Shown piece after piece: positions 1 to 7,052 of a stretch of 13,898 bases of DNA (position 1 is its first letter; each line of letters begins with the position of its first letter). A model generated the notes under the pieces. The model saw only the letters and a list, made by a program, of their open reading frames with translations, did no database searches and was not told the DNA's origin. The translations under genes were made by a program, and so were the position numbers. Source of the DNA: Coemansia sp. RSA 922 (lineage: Eukaryota; Kickxellomycota; Kickxellomycetes; Kickxellales; Kickxellaceae); assembly GCA_027577415.1 (NCBI GenBank), contig JANBQS010000660.1, forward strand, positions 1-13,898, written 5' to 3'.

Positions 1-323
1 CATATATCTAAACACAGCAAAATCATCCCACCCAAAAAAATTCAGAACCCTACAATTCTCTCACTACTATGAAATTTTTGGATACTCTTTAGATATTTGG
101 ACATTTGCACAGATGTGCTTGACCCTCTAGTCACTGAGAATAAAGCCTAGTTGATGAATCAACCTAAGCCAGTGTCAAACTAGTTGCTGATATCAGTATA
201 AATATCAGTGTTAATATCAAACAGAATCTTGCATAGGTTATGATAACAATACTCTGTTCTTGAGTCACTTATTTACCATCACCCCCCACTTTCTTGTGAA
301 GAGTAGAATTTGTAATGATTTCC

Positions 324-332
324 TATAAAAAG
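324..332 (+). promoter_or_regulatory. TATA box of the first zinc-finger gene
   Basis: TATAAAAAG lies 78 nt before the ATG at 402, the same box and nearly the same spacing as the TATA box of array member 3 (4190). The first 320 bases hold no gene that I can support. They contain a short run of three ATATCAGT-like units around 189-220 of unknown meaning. Confidence 0.6.
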
Positions 333-401
333 AGGGACTGTAGACAAAACGAATGGTGATGAGAAATTTATACTATATATATTTTTCTTAGGGATCCTAC
401 C

Positions 402-569
402 ATGCCTACATTTTCTAACCAAAGAGCTGAATCAGAGTTGCCGCCGCCTCATCCCCTCAGATGTAGAGAGTGTGGTGAAATTTTCCCCTCGTATAAGGCC
501 TTTGCTGAGCACTGCAAAGAAGAACACTTGCACGTTTTATATCCGGATATTTACTGGGTATGGACATAG
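402..569 (+). CDS. small single C2H2 zinc-finger protein (55 aa)
   Basis: The reading frame encodes a 55-residue protein with one textbook C2H2 finger: Cys21, Cys24, His37 and His42 (C-x2-C-x12-H-x4-H). The core hydrophobics are also in the canonical places, Phe28 (four after the second Cys) and Phe34 (three before the first His). There is a Pro-rich stretch (residues 14-18) before the finger and a short aromatic tail after it. Such fingers bind zinc and usually contact DNA, RNA or protein; one finger alone rarely gives much DNA specificity, so an accessory or protein-binding role is possible. A TATA box 78 nt upstream supports this start. It faces a second one-finger gene tail to tail. It could be a remnant of a longer zinc-finger gene, but no further finger is visible on either side. 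Confidence 0.6.
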   Translation: MPTFSNQRAESELPPPHPLRCRECGEIFPSYKAFAEHCKEEHLHVLYPDIYWVWT

Positions 570-871
570 ATTGATTATTTGTCTAGGGCCATCTTTCTTG
601 CAACACATCGTATAGGAGCCAACTTCAAGCAAAAAAAAAACTCTTTGACACCAAGTGACTCACCCTCAGTGCTTTGACGACGAGTAGACTCCATAGACCT
701 GACCAGACACACGACAGAGTGTATCTGCGGGTGGTCATTGCTACTAGTGCAATTTTTGACTATGTGATTATAATGTCTTTATTGGGTCATGTTTCAAAAT
801 GTATTCAAGATATTATATAATTTCAAGTCACCTATAGTCGGACTATACCTCAGGAAAATGTATGTTGAAGC
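570..871. other. intergenic space between convergent zinc-finger genes
   Basis: These 302 bases separate the stop codons of the two convergent zinc-finger genes and presumably hold both 3' untranslated regions. I see no reading frame, RNA gene or repeat here apart from an A-run near 631. Confidence 0.4.
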
Positions 872-1024
872 TCAAATTATTGTCATAATAGATTCGCAAT
901 CTAGATTATCATGCGCTTGTCTGTAATGATTCTTAAACTCGGTCTTGTTATAATATGTGAAGCCGCAAATCCGGCACTCATGCTCAGTAGTAGCCACCAT
1001 CTTGTAGAGATTTGAAGCCGTCAT
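872..1024 (-). CDS. second small single C2H2 zinc-finger protein (50 aa)
   Basis: On the minus strand an ATG at 1024 opens a 50-residue protein with one canonical finger: Cys17, Cys20, His33 and His38, again C-x2-C-x12-H-x4-H. The aromatic Tyr24 and Phe30 occupy the core positions. Spacing inside the finger is the same as in the gene at 402-569, though the residues differ, so the two look like distant paralogues arranged tail to tail. A TATATAAAGG box sits about 105 nt upstream on the same strand. The protein is too short for a normal multi-finger transcription factor. An in-frame Met9 is an alternative start that would still leave the whole finger. Whether it is made as protein is unproven. 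Confidence 0.6.
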   Translation of the reverse strand: MTASNLYKMVATTEHECRICGFTYYNKTEFKNHYRQAHDNLDCESIMTII

Positions 1025-1127
1025 AGTTTGAATAGTTTAATAATCGATGTAGGTAAAAAAAGTTCTTATGAAAAAGTGCTTGGATATTGGCATAGTATTC
1101 TGTGGCATCCATCACAGAGAAATGTGG

Positions 1128-1137
1128 CCTTTATATA
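1128..1137 (-). promoter_or_regulatory. TATA box of the second zinc-finger gene
   Basis: Read on the minus strand this is TATATAAAGG, about 105 nt before the ATG at 1024. The box and spacing match the other promoters in the window. Confidence 0.5.
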
Positions 1138-1338
1138 AAAAATTTACTACTACTTGCTTTTTGTCTCAATAGACTCGCCTATCATGATAGCTAATCATTA
1201 GATGACTACTTTCTCATTATGAGGTATCATATTATATGAATGTTTCAGTGCTCCTTATCGGCATTTGAGCGGGAAACAAAGTTGACACTTGGCGGGCTGA
1301 TTGAGTGATTTTTATCACTTGATGTCAATTTGCACATC

Positions 1339-1420
1339 CAAGCACTGTCGGTTGCTTTGAGACTTGAATGCTCGATCGTCTGGGGCTTAATCCAACGTAG
1401 GTACGCAAGGCAAAGTGTTG
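1339..1420 (+). repeat. 82-bp upstream block, copy 1
   Basis: This block aligns without gaps to 3772-3853, with 72 of 82 positions identical by my count. It begins CAAGCACTGTCGG and ends GGCAAAGTGTTG. Both copies sit at the far upstream end of an array-gene control region (member 1 here, member 3 for the other copy). A weak third relative may start at 9619 (GCACATCCAAGC). It is not coding in any frame that is shared between copies, so I read it as a regulatory or duplicated segment. Confidence 0.75.
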
Positions 1421-1479
1421 ACTGACAGCTTTTTTCGGTAATTGCAATTTCAAAGGACAGAAAGGCTTTGAATAACATG

Positions 1480-1759
1480 TGTAGGATTTCGACGCTCAAC
1501 GACGCTCAACGACGATATCCAACAATTTTATTGTGCCTAAAATCAACGGCTGTAATCAACGGTGCCTCGATCACGAGCAGTAGCGCCGTTACTGCCCCAC
1601 GGACCATTCGCCCTATATAAGGGGCCGCGCACCAGCAGCCGTAAAGTAGTTAGGCAATCACTTTTATCTTTATTACTTTTTATTTACTAAAATACAAAGA
1701 CGTAAGGACTGGTGAACTTAGGCGTTAGCCGCAAACAACTCGCATACTCCAAACCTACA
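1480..1759. mobile_element. solo LTR of a retrotransposon, 280 bp
   Basis: The element starts TGTAGG and ends CCTACA, a 6-bp inverted terminal repeat beginning TG and ending CA as LTRs do. It is flanked by a perfect 5-bp direct repeat ACATG (1475-1479 and 1760-1764), the target duplication made by an integrase. Inside are a strong TATA box CCTATATAAGG (1612-1622) and 2.4 copies of the 10-mer GACGCTCAAC (1491-1514). The paralogous upstream region of array member 3 reads straight through the same point near 3908-3918, which gives an empty-site reference. No reverse transcriptase or integrase sequence is next to it, so this is a lone LTR left by recombination between the two ends. Ty1/copia or Ty3 type cannot be decided. 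If transcribed, its promoter probably reads rightward towards member 1. Confidence 0.85.
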
Positions 1760-2155
1760 ACATGTGTTTGAACAGGGCATCCAATTATTTGGTTTCAAAC
1801 CGGATTTTTGAGTAACTTGAGGGAAAAAAACGACATAATGAACAAATTAAAAAGGTTCTTTGGTCTTTAACACTGTGTTTCAAAGAAATGACGTAATACT
1901 TATTTTGGGAATATTCTGCAATCAAGGCCACTATATTTCAGAGCACTAGAGACTTGCTGCGTGTACTTTCTATTGGGAAAGAAAGAGGCTGTCTACTCCA
2001 AAACACACTGGCACGTGAAGGCATTTTCTTCTATTTATTGAGCATGGTGGCCCTGCTCCTTGCCATGGTTTTTCTCATTTACATACCAGCATCCACTACA
2101 CTTTTTTTTCTCATATTCTACATTTTTGAGCATCTAACACTACCCATTTCCAAGT
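1760..2155 (+). promoter_or_regulatory. upstream control region of array member 1
   Basis: From 1765 to about 2095 this aligns with 3914-4222 upstream of member 3. Shared pieces include CCAATTATTTGGTTTCAAAC, GTGTTTCAAAGAA, a box 1 form CTATATTTCAGAGCAC (1931-1946), a worn box 2 CTTTCTATTGGGAAAG (from 1966) and GGCATTTTCT. The TATA position holds TATTTATT (2032-2039) where member 3 has TATAAAAAG, so this promoter may be weakened. The solo LTR has pushed its far upstream block 280 bp further away. Confidence 0.65.
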
Positions 2156-2608
2156 ATGACCAGCAAAATCTGGTTCCGCAAGTATGTTGCATGGGCTGAT
2201 TCAAGTTCAATAGTTCGTGTTGACACTTACTATTCCAATGAGGAGTTTGAACCTACAGGGTTGTCACACATTAAAGAAATGTTTAAAGACAAATGCAAAT
2301 CCGAATCTAAACCCAATATAGTCAATATTCCCAATCTTGATGGAGGCAATAATACAACTAAAATTATCAATGGTGATACTGTACATACATCACGCTACGT
2401 AATAGGTCCAGATAACGTATCTAAGGAATATCTAAATACCTTGGCGGCCAACTGGACAAATGATGGATATCAAAGATATTCTGGAGATAAATATACGTGC
2501 ATCCCCAGTGAAGACAGGGTGGATAAATGGGAGCAAGAGTCCACTCCCACTTCATGGATAAGTAAACTGGCATGCTGTTTTGGTGCAAACAGGAAATCTA
2601 ACAGTTAG
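2156..2608 (+). CDS. array member 1, divergent small protein (150 aa)
   Basis: I do not recognise this protein. It has no signal peptide or membrane segment. It is placed in the array mainly because its upstream region is homologous to that of member 3. The protein fits the family pattern only loosely: an aromatic N-terminal segment (KIWFRKY, 4-10), a strand ending in VDT (22-24), a helix-like stretch (36-48), an LDGG turn (61-64) and a late RYVIG strand (80-84) where other members have HVIV or VIVP. The C-terminus is unlike the others, with adjacent cysteines (LACCFG, residues 138-143) that could be a lipidation site. The start is the first ATG after the TATA position. It is the most divergent open member and follows a weakened TATA box, so it may be drifting towards loss. 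Confidence 0.6.
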   Translation: MTSKIWFRKYVAWADSSSIVRVDTYYSNEEFEPTGLSHIKEMFKDKCKSESKPNIVNIPNLDGGNNTTKIINGDTVHTSRYVIGPDNVSKEYLNTLAANWTNDGYQRYSGDKYTCIPSEDRVDKWEQESTPTSWISKLACCFGANRKSNS

Positions 2609-2951
2609 CCATTTTAGTTGGGAACAGTTAGCGTAGAGATATTCAAGAGATTCATATTTTATGAGGGTTTGTGCTTTCAGCATTCCTCTGCCACTTTGGT
2701 CAACTGCATTGTTGCAACATGCCTAATGTTATACAAACTATGTTCTCGCCGAAATTGTATTATTCGCATTAGTTTTTATGTTATAAGAAATCTCTATAAT
2801 ATTTTTTGCCCGTGAAGCTTAGACATGCTTGGGGGTGTTGTATGTTGAACTGAGCCGAGCCAAATACTTTGTGAATTCATTTCTATTCGTTCAACACCTA
2901 ATTATGCATGGCTTATAAAATCTACTTCATTGTTGGCTGCTTTTGATGGAA
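2609..2951. other. spacer after member 1
   Basis: This AT-rich spacer presumably contains the 3' untranslated region of member 1. The phrase CTGCCACTTTGG (near 2688) recurs after member 3 (near 4848), so the duplicated unit seems to include 3' flank too. GGTGTTG (2834) and GTTCAACACC (near 2890) form a short imperfect inverted repeat. I see no supported gene. Confidence 0.4.
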
Positions 2952-3190
2952 GTACTTTTGGAAACAGAAATTTGTCCAAAAAGCCCCACACCATTAAAAA
3001 ATAAACGCTTCAAATAATGCCTGCTTTGAAAAGTGCACATTCATGCCAGAAGCGCATTCAACTGTTTCTTATTGTATTTCCTAATATATTTTAAAGAGCA
3101 ACATACGTGAATAACGCACTTTTTGGTTGGGGAAAGGAGGTGGCAAGCTTGCAATGCTGCGTGGGAGGAAAAGTGTTTCCGGAATAAATA
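2952..3190 (+). repeat. long promoter repeat, copy upstream of member 2
   Basis: These roughly 240 bases align with 10519-10771 upstream of member 7. They share GGAAACAGAAA, TTGTCCAAAAAGCCCCAC, CTTTGAAAAGTGCACA, CTAATATATTTTAAAGAGCA (box 1, 3081-3100), box 2 TTTTGGTTGGGGAAAGGAGG (3121-3140) and a 30-bp stretch identical in both (3143-3172 and 10721-10750), which begins with the palindrome GCAAGCTTGC. The TATA position is AATAAATA (3183-3190), 104 nt before the ATG. This is a complete control region kept far better than the proteins it drives. Confidence 0.8.
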
Positions 3191-3286
3191 GAGCACAGCA
3201 GCTATGTACACTGTCAGCTACTTTTCTTCTCTCTGCCAATTATATTCCAATTATTTTTCAAATACACTACAACCAAATTTTCTGTG

Positions 3287-3703
3287 ATGGAAAACATTGA
3301 TATCAAGCCGCAATTAATAGGAATATACTTCTATAAGAAAGGCGCTCCATATGATGTTTACGTCCTTGAAACAAATCTCAGAGTTACATACGGCACAATC
3401 TTCAAGTTTATTTCAAACCCTCCCATCGACGTGTTTACTAAAAATTGTGTGGCCCAAGTCAAGCTACAAGACCAGGTATTATTTTTTGATGGTGGGGTCG
3501 ATTATGATGCTATTGTGTCAGAAGGTAGCCCTGTTCTAGCACTTCCTGATATGAGTACACACGATAATTTAGAACAATATGTGAAGAGTATCCTTACAAG
3601 CTGTCCGCTGGCTGATGCTGAAATGAAGAGCTTTGTTGATCAGTACTCATTGGCATGCTTACTGGTCTTATTATGCTCACTAGTGTCACTTAGCTTAGCT
3701 TAA
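3287..3703 (+). CDS. array member 2, small protein with hydrophobic C-terminal tail (138 aa)
   Basis: The family is unknown to me. The N-terminal half is close to member 3: GIYFYKKGAPYDVYVLET (12-29) against VIYFYNEGAPFDMFVIET. After that come a helix-like segment (35-44), VAQVKLQDQVLFFDGG (55-70) and a late strand VLALPD (83-88) followed by a helix (92-103). Residues 121-138 form an almost wholly hydrophobic stretch (LACLLVLLCSLVSLSLA) ending the protein, which could act as a tail anchor in a membrane; no other member has it. There is no N-terminal signal peptide. The ATG at 3287 is chosen over the GTG three bases earlier because it is the first ATG after the promoter. Paralogues in the same window show that the frame is real. 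Confidence 0.75.
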   Translation: MENIDIKPQLIGIYFYKKGAPYDVYVLETNLRVTYGTIFKFISNPPIDVFTKNCVAQVKLQDQVLFFDGGVDYDAIVSEGSPVLALPDMSTHDNLEQYVKSILTSCPLADAEMKSFVDQYSLACLLVLLCSLVSLSLA

Positions 3704-3771
3704 CAAACAAGTAATACATTGGTAATAGAATAGACTAAAGCTTTGGCATTCTTAGTATGTATTGCCTCCAG

Positions 3772-3853
3772 CAAGCACTGTCGGCTGCTTTGAGACTTGA
3801 ATGCTTGATCGCTTGGGGCTTAATCCATCGTAATTACTTACGGCAAAGTGTTG
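3772..3853 (+). repeat. 82-bp upstream block, copy 2
   Basis: This is the partner of 1339-1420. Differences are scattered substitutions with no insertions. It opens the upstream region of member 3, about 450 bp before its ATG. Confidence 0.75.
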
Positions 3854-4008
3854 GACATCTGCATTCCTTTCCGCAGGTGTGGTTTTAAAGAGCATGACGT
3901 CTTTAACGGATACGTGTTTGAATAGGGTATCCAATTATTTGGTTTCAAACCAGATTTTTGAGTAGCCTGAGGGGGAAAAGTGACGTAAAACAAATTTTTT
4001 GAAAGGTT

Positions 4009-4046
4009 CATTGGTCTTTGAAACACAGTGTTTCAAAGAACCAATG
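4009..4046. promoter_or_regulatory. 38-nt near-perfect palindrome upstream of member 3
   Basis: The arms CATTGGTCTTTGAAACAC (4009-4026) and GTGTTTCAAAGAACCAATG (4028-4046) pair around a single A, with one extra base in the right arm. The related site upstream of member 1 (about 1857-1887) keeps TTCTTTG and CAAAGAA at the ends and GTGTTTCAAAGAA, with a worn left arm. A dimeric DNA-binding protein is the natural reading; a cruciform or a hairpin in an upstream transcript is possible. Confidence 0.6.
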
Positions 4047-4085
4047 ACGCAATACCTATTTTTGGAAAGCGCTGTCAGGTTGAGC

Positions 4086-4198
4086 ACTATGTTTTAAAGC
4101 ACTGGAGACTTGATACTTGCGCCTTTGGTTGGGGAAGGAGGAGACAACCTGCCCCAAACCACTCATTGCCACTGGAGGGCATTTTCTGCTATAAAAAG
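4086..4198 (+). promoter_or_regulatory. core promoter of array member 3 (box 1, box 2, TATA)
   Basis: Box 1 CACTATGTTTTAAAGCAC (4085-4102), box 2 TTTGGTTGGGGAAGGAGG (4124-4141) and TATAAAAAG (4190-4198) occur in the same order as before members 1, 2, 4 and 7. The TATA box lies 117 nt before the ATG at 4307. This is the best-preserved version of the shared layout. Confidence 0.75.
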
Positions 4199-4306
4199 AG
4201 TGGGACAGCCCAATTTTTGCCATACAGTTTTTCTTCGTATCAATATTTACTCTGCTTCTCTATTACAAATATAGTTGTGTTAGTAAACAGCTACGTACTT
4301 GAAATA

Positions 4307-4717
4307 ATGGAAGGAACCAAACCCTATGACAAGCAAGAAATCGTAATTTACTTTTATAACGAGGGAGCACCATTTGATATGTTTGTCATTGAAACAAGTG
4401 TTTCAATTGAAACAGGCAAAATTATGTATGTTCTTAAAAATATCTTCAGTAAACTAATTTCGCCGGTAGTTGGTATGGCACTAGTTAGAGATCAGAGCGA
4501 TGGGCTGTGTAATGAACTAGTTGCTGTTGATAGCTTCGACCATAATACAGTTGTGTCCCCAAATAGCCATGTTATAGCGTGTACTGGGGCAAACAACTAT
4601 GATGTACTACAGTGTTTGCAACATATTCTTGCTATCCGTCAGCCAGAATTAGAAGGTGGCAGGCTAATTGCCAGATATAGGTATGAAGGTGGATCAGAAG
4701 GTTTTGTCAAATGTTAG
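4307..4717 (+). CDS. array member 3, small protein (136 aa)
   Basis: This is an unrecognised family member and the best reference copy. The order is: strand EIVIYFYNEG (11-20), strand DMFVIET (24-30), a helix-like region (35-50), ISPVVGMALV (51-60), NELVAVDSFD (69-78), the late strand SHVIACTG (87-94), a helix NYDVLQCLQHIL (97-108) and a basic C-terminal strand ARYRYEGGSEGF (122-133). Residues 51-112 match the truncated member 5 closely, and the RYRY tail resembles FRYN in member 4. No signal peptide or membrane segment is seen. The ATG at 4307 is the first after the TATA box; the frame is open further upstream to 4028 but that part is promoter. The cellular role is unknown. Confidence 0.8.
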   Translation: MEGTKPYDKQEIVIYFYNEGAPFDMFVIETSVSIETGKIMYVLKNIFSKLISPVVGMALVRDQSDGLCNELVAVDSFDHNTVVSPNSHVIACTGANNYDVLQCLQHILAIRQPELEGGRLIARYRYEGGSEGFVKC

Positions 4718-5037
4718 TAGACGTGTTTGCATCACATAAAGGCATTTTTGAATATCCATTGACAAGCTTTTTAGTACCTAGTCAAAGAGCAATTAATCAG
4801 AGACAGTGATTCGTCGTCACACCATGCAAGTATGTGTATCCATATGTTCTGCCACTTTGGCCTCTAGCTCTATTGTGACTTCAAGATAGATGCAGAAGCC
4901 GAGTTTCTCTATACGCCTTTTCATAGTACATGCATTTTGTTTACTAGGGTATTTGGCTTATTATAGCAATTACGCATTACTGTCTGAGTACACCAGAGTA
5001 ACACGTCTTTTATACATGGCATGTATTGAATCCGTTT
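4718..5037. other. spacer after member 3
   Basis: This holds the presumed 3' flank of member 3, including CTGCCACTTTGG shared with the flank of member 1. An open frame begins at 4890 but it runs through the conserved upstream module of member 4, so I do not call it a gene. Confidence 0.4.
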
Positions 5038-5313
5038 CTGCTGTTGCGATTTCCAAGAACGTGATGGCTTTAACAGGTGCATGTTTAACTCAGACACCCA
5101 ATAGACTACGTAATAATTACAAAGAGCATGTACTTTTACGCAGCTATTGCGTAATTTCATGTGCCATTGTGCAACTATTACCTAAGCGTTTTAGCTTTGG
5201 CTGCTCTATTTTAAAGAACCAAAGAGGTGCTGCGCAAGCTTTGGTTTAGAGGAAGAAGGGACAGCTTTCTCCCAAATATACCTGCGCAAGAAGGAAGAGG
5301 TTCGGGTATAAAT
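5038..5313 (+). promoter_or_regulatory. upstream control region of array member 4
   Basis: The start GATTTCCAAGAACGTGATGG with CTTTAACAGGTGCATGTTTA (5048-5088) corresponds to segments upstream of member 3 (3868-3915), member 6 (9786-9840) and, more weakly, member 1 (1433-1480). Box 1 is CTCTATTTTAAAGAACC (5204-5220), box 2 the divergent CTTTGGTTTAGAGGAAG (from 5239), and the TATA box TATAAAT (5307-5313) lies 98 nt before the ATG. After the TATA comes GTGGCCCT, also found after the TATA of member 7. Confidence 0.65.
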
Positions 5314-5404
5314 TGAATGCAGTGGCCCTTTCCCTTACCAAACACCTTTTTTTCTACATGTTCCATTCCCACATCCCTCTTTTAAACACTGTTAGGCTAC
5401 CAAA

Positions 5405-5788
5405 ATGTCGCATAAAATAGAGATTTATTACTATTTAGGAGGCGGACAGTACAAAGTCCATTTAATGGAAACAGTTACTGAACTTTCCTTTAGCCTCATT
5501 AAGCAACATGCCTTGGAGTGGTATTGTAAAACACATGGCAAAACCCCTTATGTACATGTATTTACAATTAGTGGTACCACAATTGATGTAAAAGAGGTAG
5601 AAAATAGTAACCCTCTAGAGCCGAATATGCATGTCATTGTGCATCCCATGGTAGCAGAGCCTGATGCACCGCGTGAACGTACATTGGCCATTCTTTCAAG
5701 AAGCTCACCATCTCCTGATAATTTTAAACACACAGCAACATTTAGGTACAATGCTACTATATGTGGGTTTGAGCAGATATCTATCTGA
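5405..5788 (+). CDS. array member 4, small protein (127 aa)
   Basis: This is an unrecognised family member with the clearest secondary-structure pattern. A strand KIEIYYYLGG (4-13) and a strand YKVHLMETV (16-24) form a likely hairpin. They are followed by an amphipathic helix (28-43), a strand YVHVFTISG (49-57), TTIDVKEV (58-65) and a late strand MHVIVHP (75-81). That order is compatible with a ubiquitin-like beta-grasp, as in the N-terminal domain of Crinkler proteins; this is my inference and no motif proves it. The tail FRYNATICGFEQI (113-125) resembles the RYRYEGGSEGF tail of member 3. There is no signal peptide or membrane segment. The ATG at 5405 lies 98 nt after a TATA box. Function is unknown. 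Confidence 0.8.
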   Translation: MSHKIEIYYYLGGGQYKVHLMETVTELSFSLIKQHALEWYCKTHGKTPYVHVFTISGTTIDVKEVENSNPLEPNMHVIVHPMVAEPDAPRERTLAILSRSSPSPDNFKHTATFRYNATICGFEQISI

Positions 5789-5887
5789 ATTGCCCACGTG
5801 GCTGGACCTCACATAATTCGCAATAAAATAGGGGTGTTGTCTTAATCCACTGGCCATTCAAGTAAAATATTTTTTTAAGTACTTTTT

Positions 5888-5983
5888 ATGTCACAGCGAA
5901 AGGATAAGAAGAGCAAATCACCACCCAAGGGGATATTTTGCTTTAGTACTTATACTCTCACCCATCCTGTCTCTGAGAAGTGA
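5888..5983 (+). CDS. possible 31-aa basic micro-ORF
   Basis: An ATG at 5888 opens 31 codons beginning with a lysine-rich, nuclear-signal-like run (MSQRKDKKSKS). A TATA-like ATAAAATAGG lies about 60 nt upstream (5825-5833). No relative is visible elsewhere in the window. This is weak evidence; chance is at least as likely. The rest of 5789-6222 shows nothing else I can support. Confidence 0.2.
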   Translation: MSQRKDKKSKSPPKGIFCFSTYTLTHPVSEK

Positions 5984-6222
5984 ATAGGAAAGATTCATTG
6001 TTTTCTATTACTAGAATAAAGTCACATACACCCTTTTTTAACAATATAGGCAAGCCAAGTGGAGAGATTCAGTTCCATGCATACTTGCAGGGTGACAATA
6101 ATTTATTGATCTTTTGGTAAATGCTACTTGAACTAGCTGCTCCGAGGTGCGTCAATGGCTAATAGGTAACAAAGCCTTTGTCTGACTGAGAAACATACAA
6201 CGACACTCGTTAACATTATCTA

Positions 6223-6465
6223 CTATAGCAAATCCTCTAGTGTAATAGGTAAAGTTGCACCCAACCTCTGCTGGTTAGCAAGAATATCCAGCATGTATTT
6301 CTCGACTTCACCATATCCATATGTAATGGGGAATACAAGGGCATGATATTTCTCTTTCATAAGAGGATCAGTAGCAGCAGTATCTATGGCAACTAGCTTG
6401 TGGTCTTGAAGCTCAACCTTTTTCACGTAGCATACTTCCGGGGAAATTCCAATGTTACAATTCAA
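6223..6465 (-). pseudogene. array member 5, inverted copy lacking the N-terminal half
   Basis: On the minus strand about 78 codons match members 3 and 2. ISPEVCYVKKVELQ aligns with ISPVVGMALV in member 3. KLVAIDTAATD aligns with ELVAVDSFDHN. HALVFPI aligns with HVIACTG, and EVEKYMLDIL aligns with DVLQCLQHIL. Everything that should come before, the two N-terminal strands and helix, is missing: homology stops at a run of ten A/T pairs (6467-6476) and an in-frame stop lies a little upstream. There is no ATG at the junction (the first codons are TTG AAT TGT). It is the only member on the minus strand, so it probably arose by an inverted, incomplete duplication. I treat it as a fragment rather than a working gene. 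Confidence 0.7.
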
Positions 6466-7052
6466 TAAAAAAAAAATTGTATGGTGTCTTTATATTTCAA
6501 GAGGCCAATTTTATTTTCAATTAAGCGCGTAATTGCCACATTCTCCAGCTTCCAACATATTGTCTAAACGATTACTACACTATGAGGACATTTATGGTTG
6601 TGCGTATTCATTTAAAAGTCATACCAGCCAATGGATGATGACCAGTCAGGGCATTAGTCCAAGAAATTGCGATGGATCAAGCACCCAAGTTGTAAAGCAG
6701 CTAGCCAAAGATGTTTAATGGAGCCAACTATCTTTCAGTGGAAAAAGGTGTAGTTGGTTGTCATGAAATTGAAAAGCTGGCTATTACAGCATGGCGAAGA
6801 TTGAAAGTCTCACATATAAAGCAGTTGAAAGACAAGGTTGTGTTAATATCTTTTATGAAATGACATCAATCAGTCTCTCGATGATCGGATTACATAATAT
6901 TAAATCGATGTGTGACATTTGCACACTATTTGCTTGATCTGGCTGCATTCCATTGCATGCAGCCACTCCCTTCTTTTCAGCTCCTTTCCACTAGCTCTTC
7001 TTTTTTACACTATCAGCTGCTGCGTTGCTTTTATCTTTGCACACCCGGAACA
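6466..7052. other. interval between the member 5 fragment and the large pseudogene
   Basis: I looked here on both strands for the missing N-terminal half of member 5 and did not find it. Two short protein-like frames occur on the plus strand (ending at 6718, and 6711-6863). The last 110 bases are pyrimidine-rich and AT-poor, like a core promoter and 5' leader for the gene remnant starting at 7053. Confidence 0.35.
6711..6863 (+). CDS. possible 50-aa frame, unidentified remnant
   Basis: An ATG opens 50 codons with a protein-like composition (HEIEKLAITAWRRLKVSHIK in the middle). The preceding frame on the same strand, ending in a stop at 6716-6718, also reads plausibly just before it (SSTQVVKQLAKDV), so the two could be parts of one older gene split by a frameshift. 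I recognise no family and see no good promoter. Confidence 0.2.
   Translation: MFNGANYLSVEKGVVGCHEIEKLAITAWRRLKVSHIKQLKDKVVLISFMK

Noticed and set aside
1954..2199. 81-codon hydrophobic frame before member 1
   Set aside because: It overlaps the worn core promoter that aligns with 4086-4222 and has no counterpart in the paralogue.
2922..3019. TATA-like TTATAAAATC followed by a 23-codon ATG frame
   Set aside because: The frame lies in the promoter repeat and is not kept in the copy at 10519.
4028..4306. N-terminal extension of member 3
   Set aside because: It contains half a palindrome, box 1, box 2 and the TATA box; the paralogous regions are not coding.
4890..5249. 119-codon open frame on the plus strand
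   Set aside because: It runs through the conserved upstream module of member 4, and the equivalent frame is not open before the other members.
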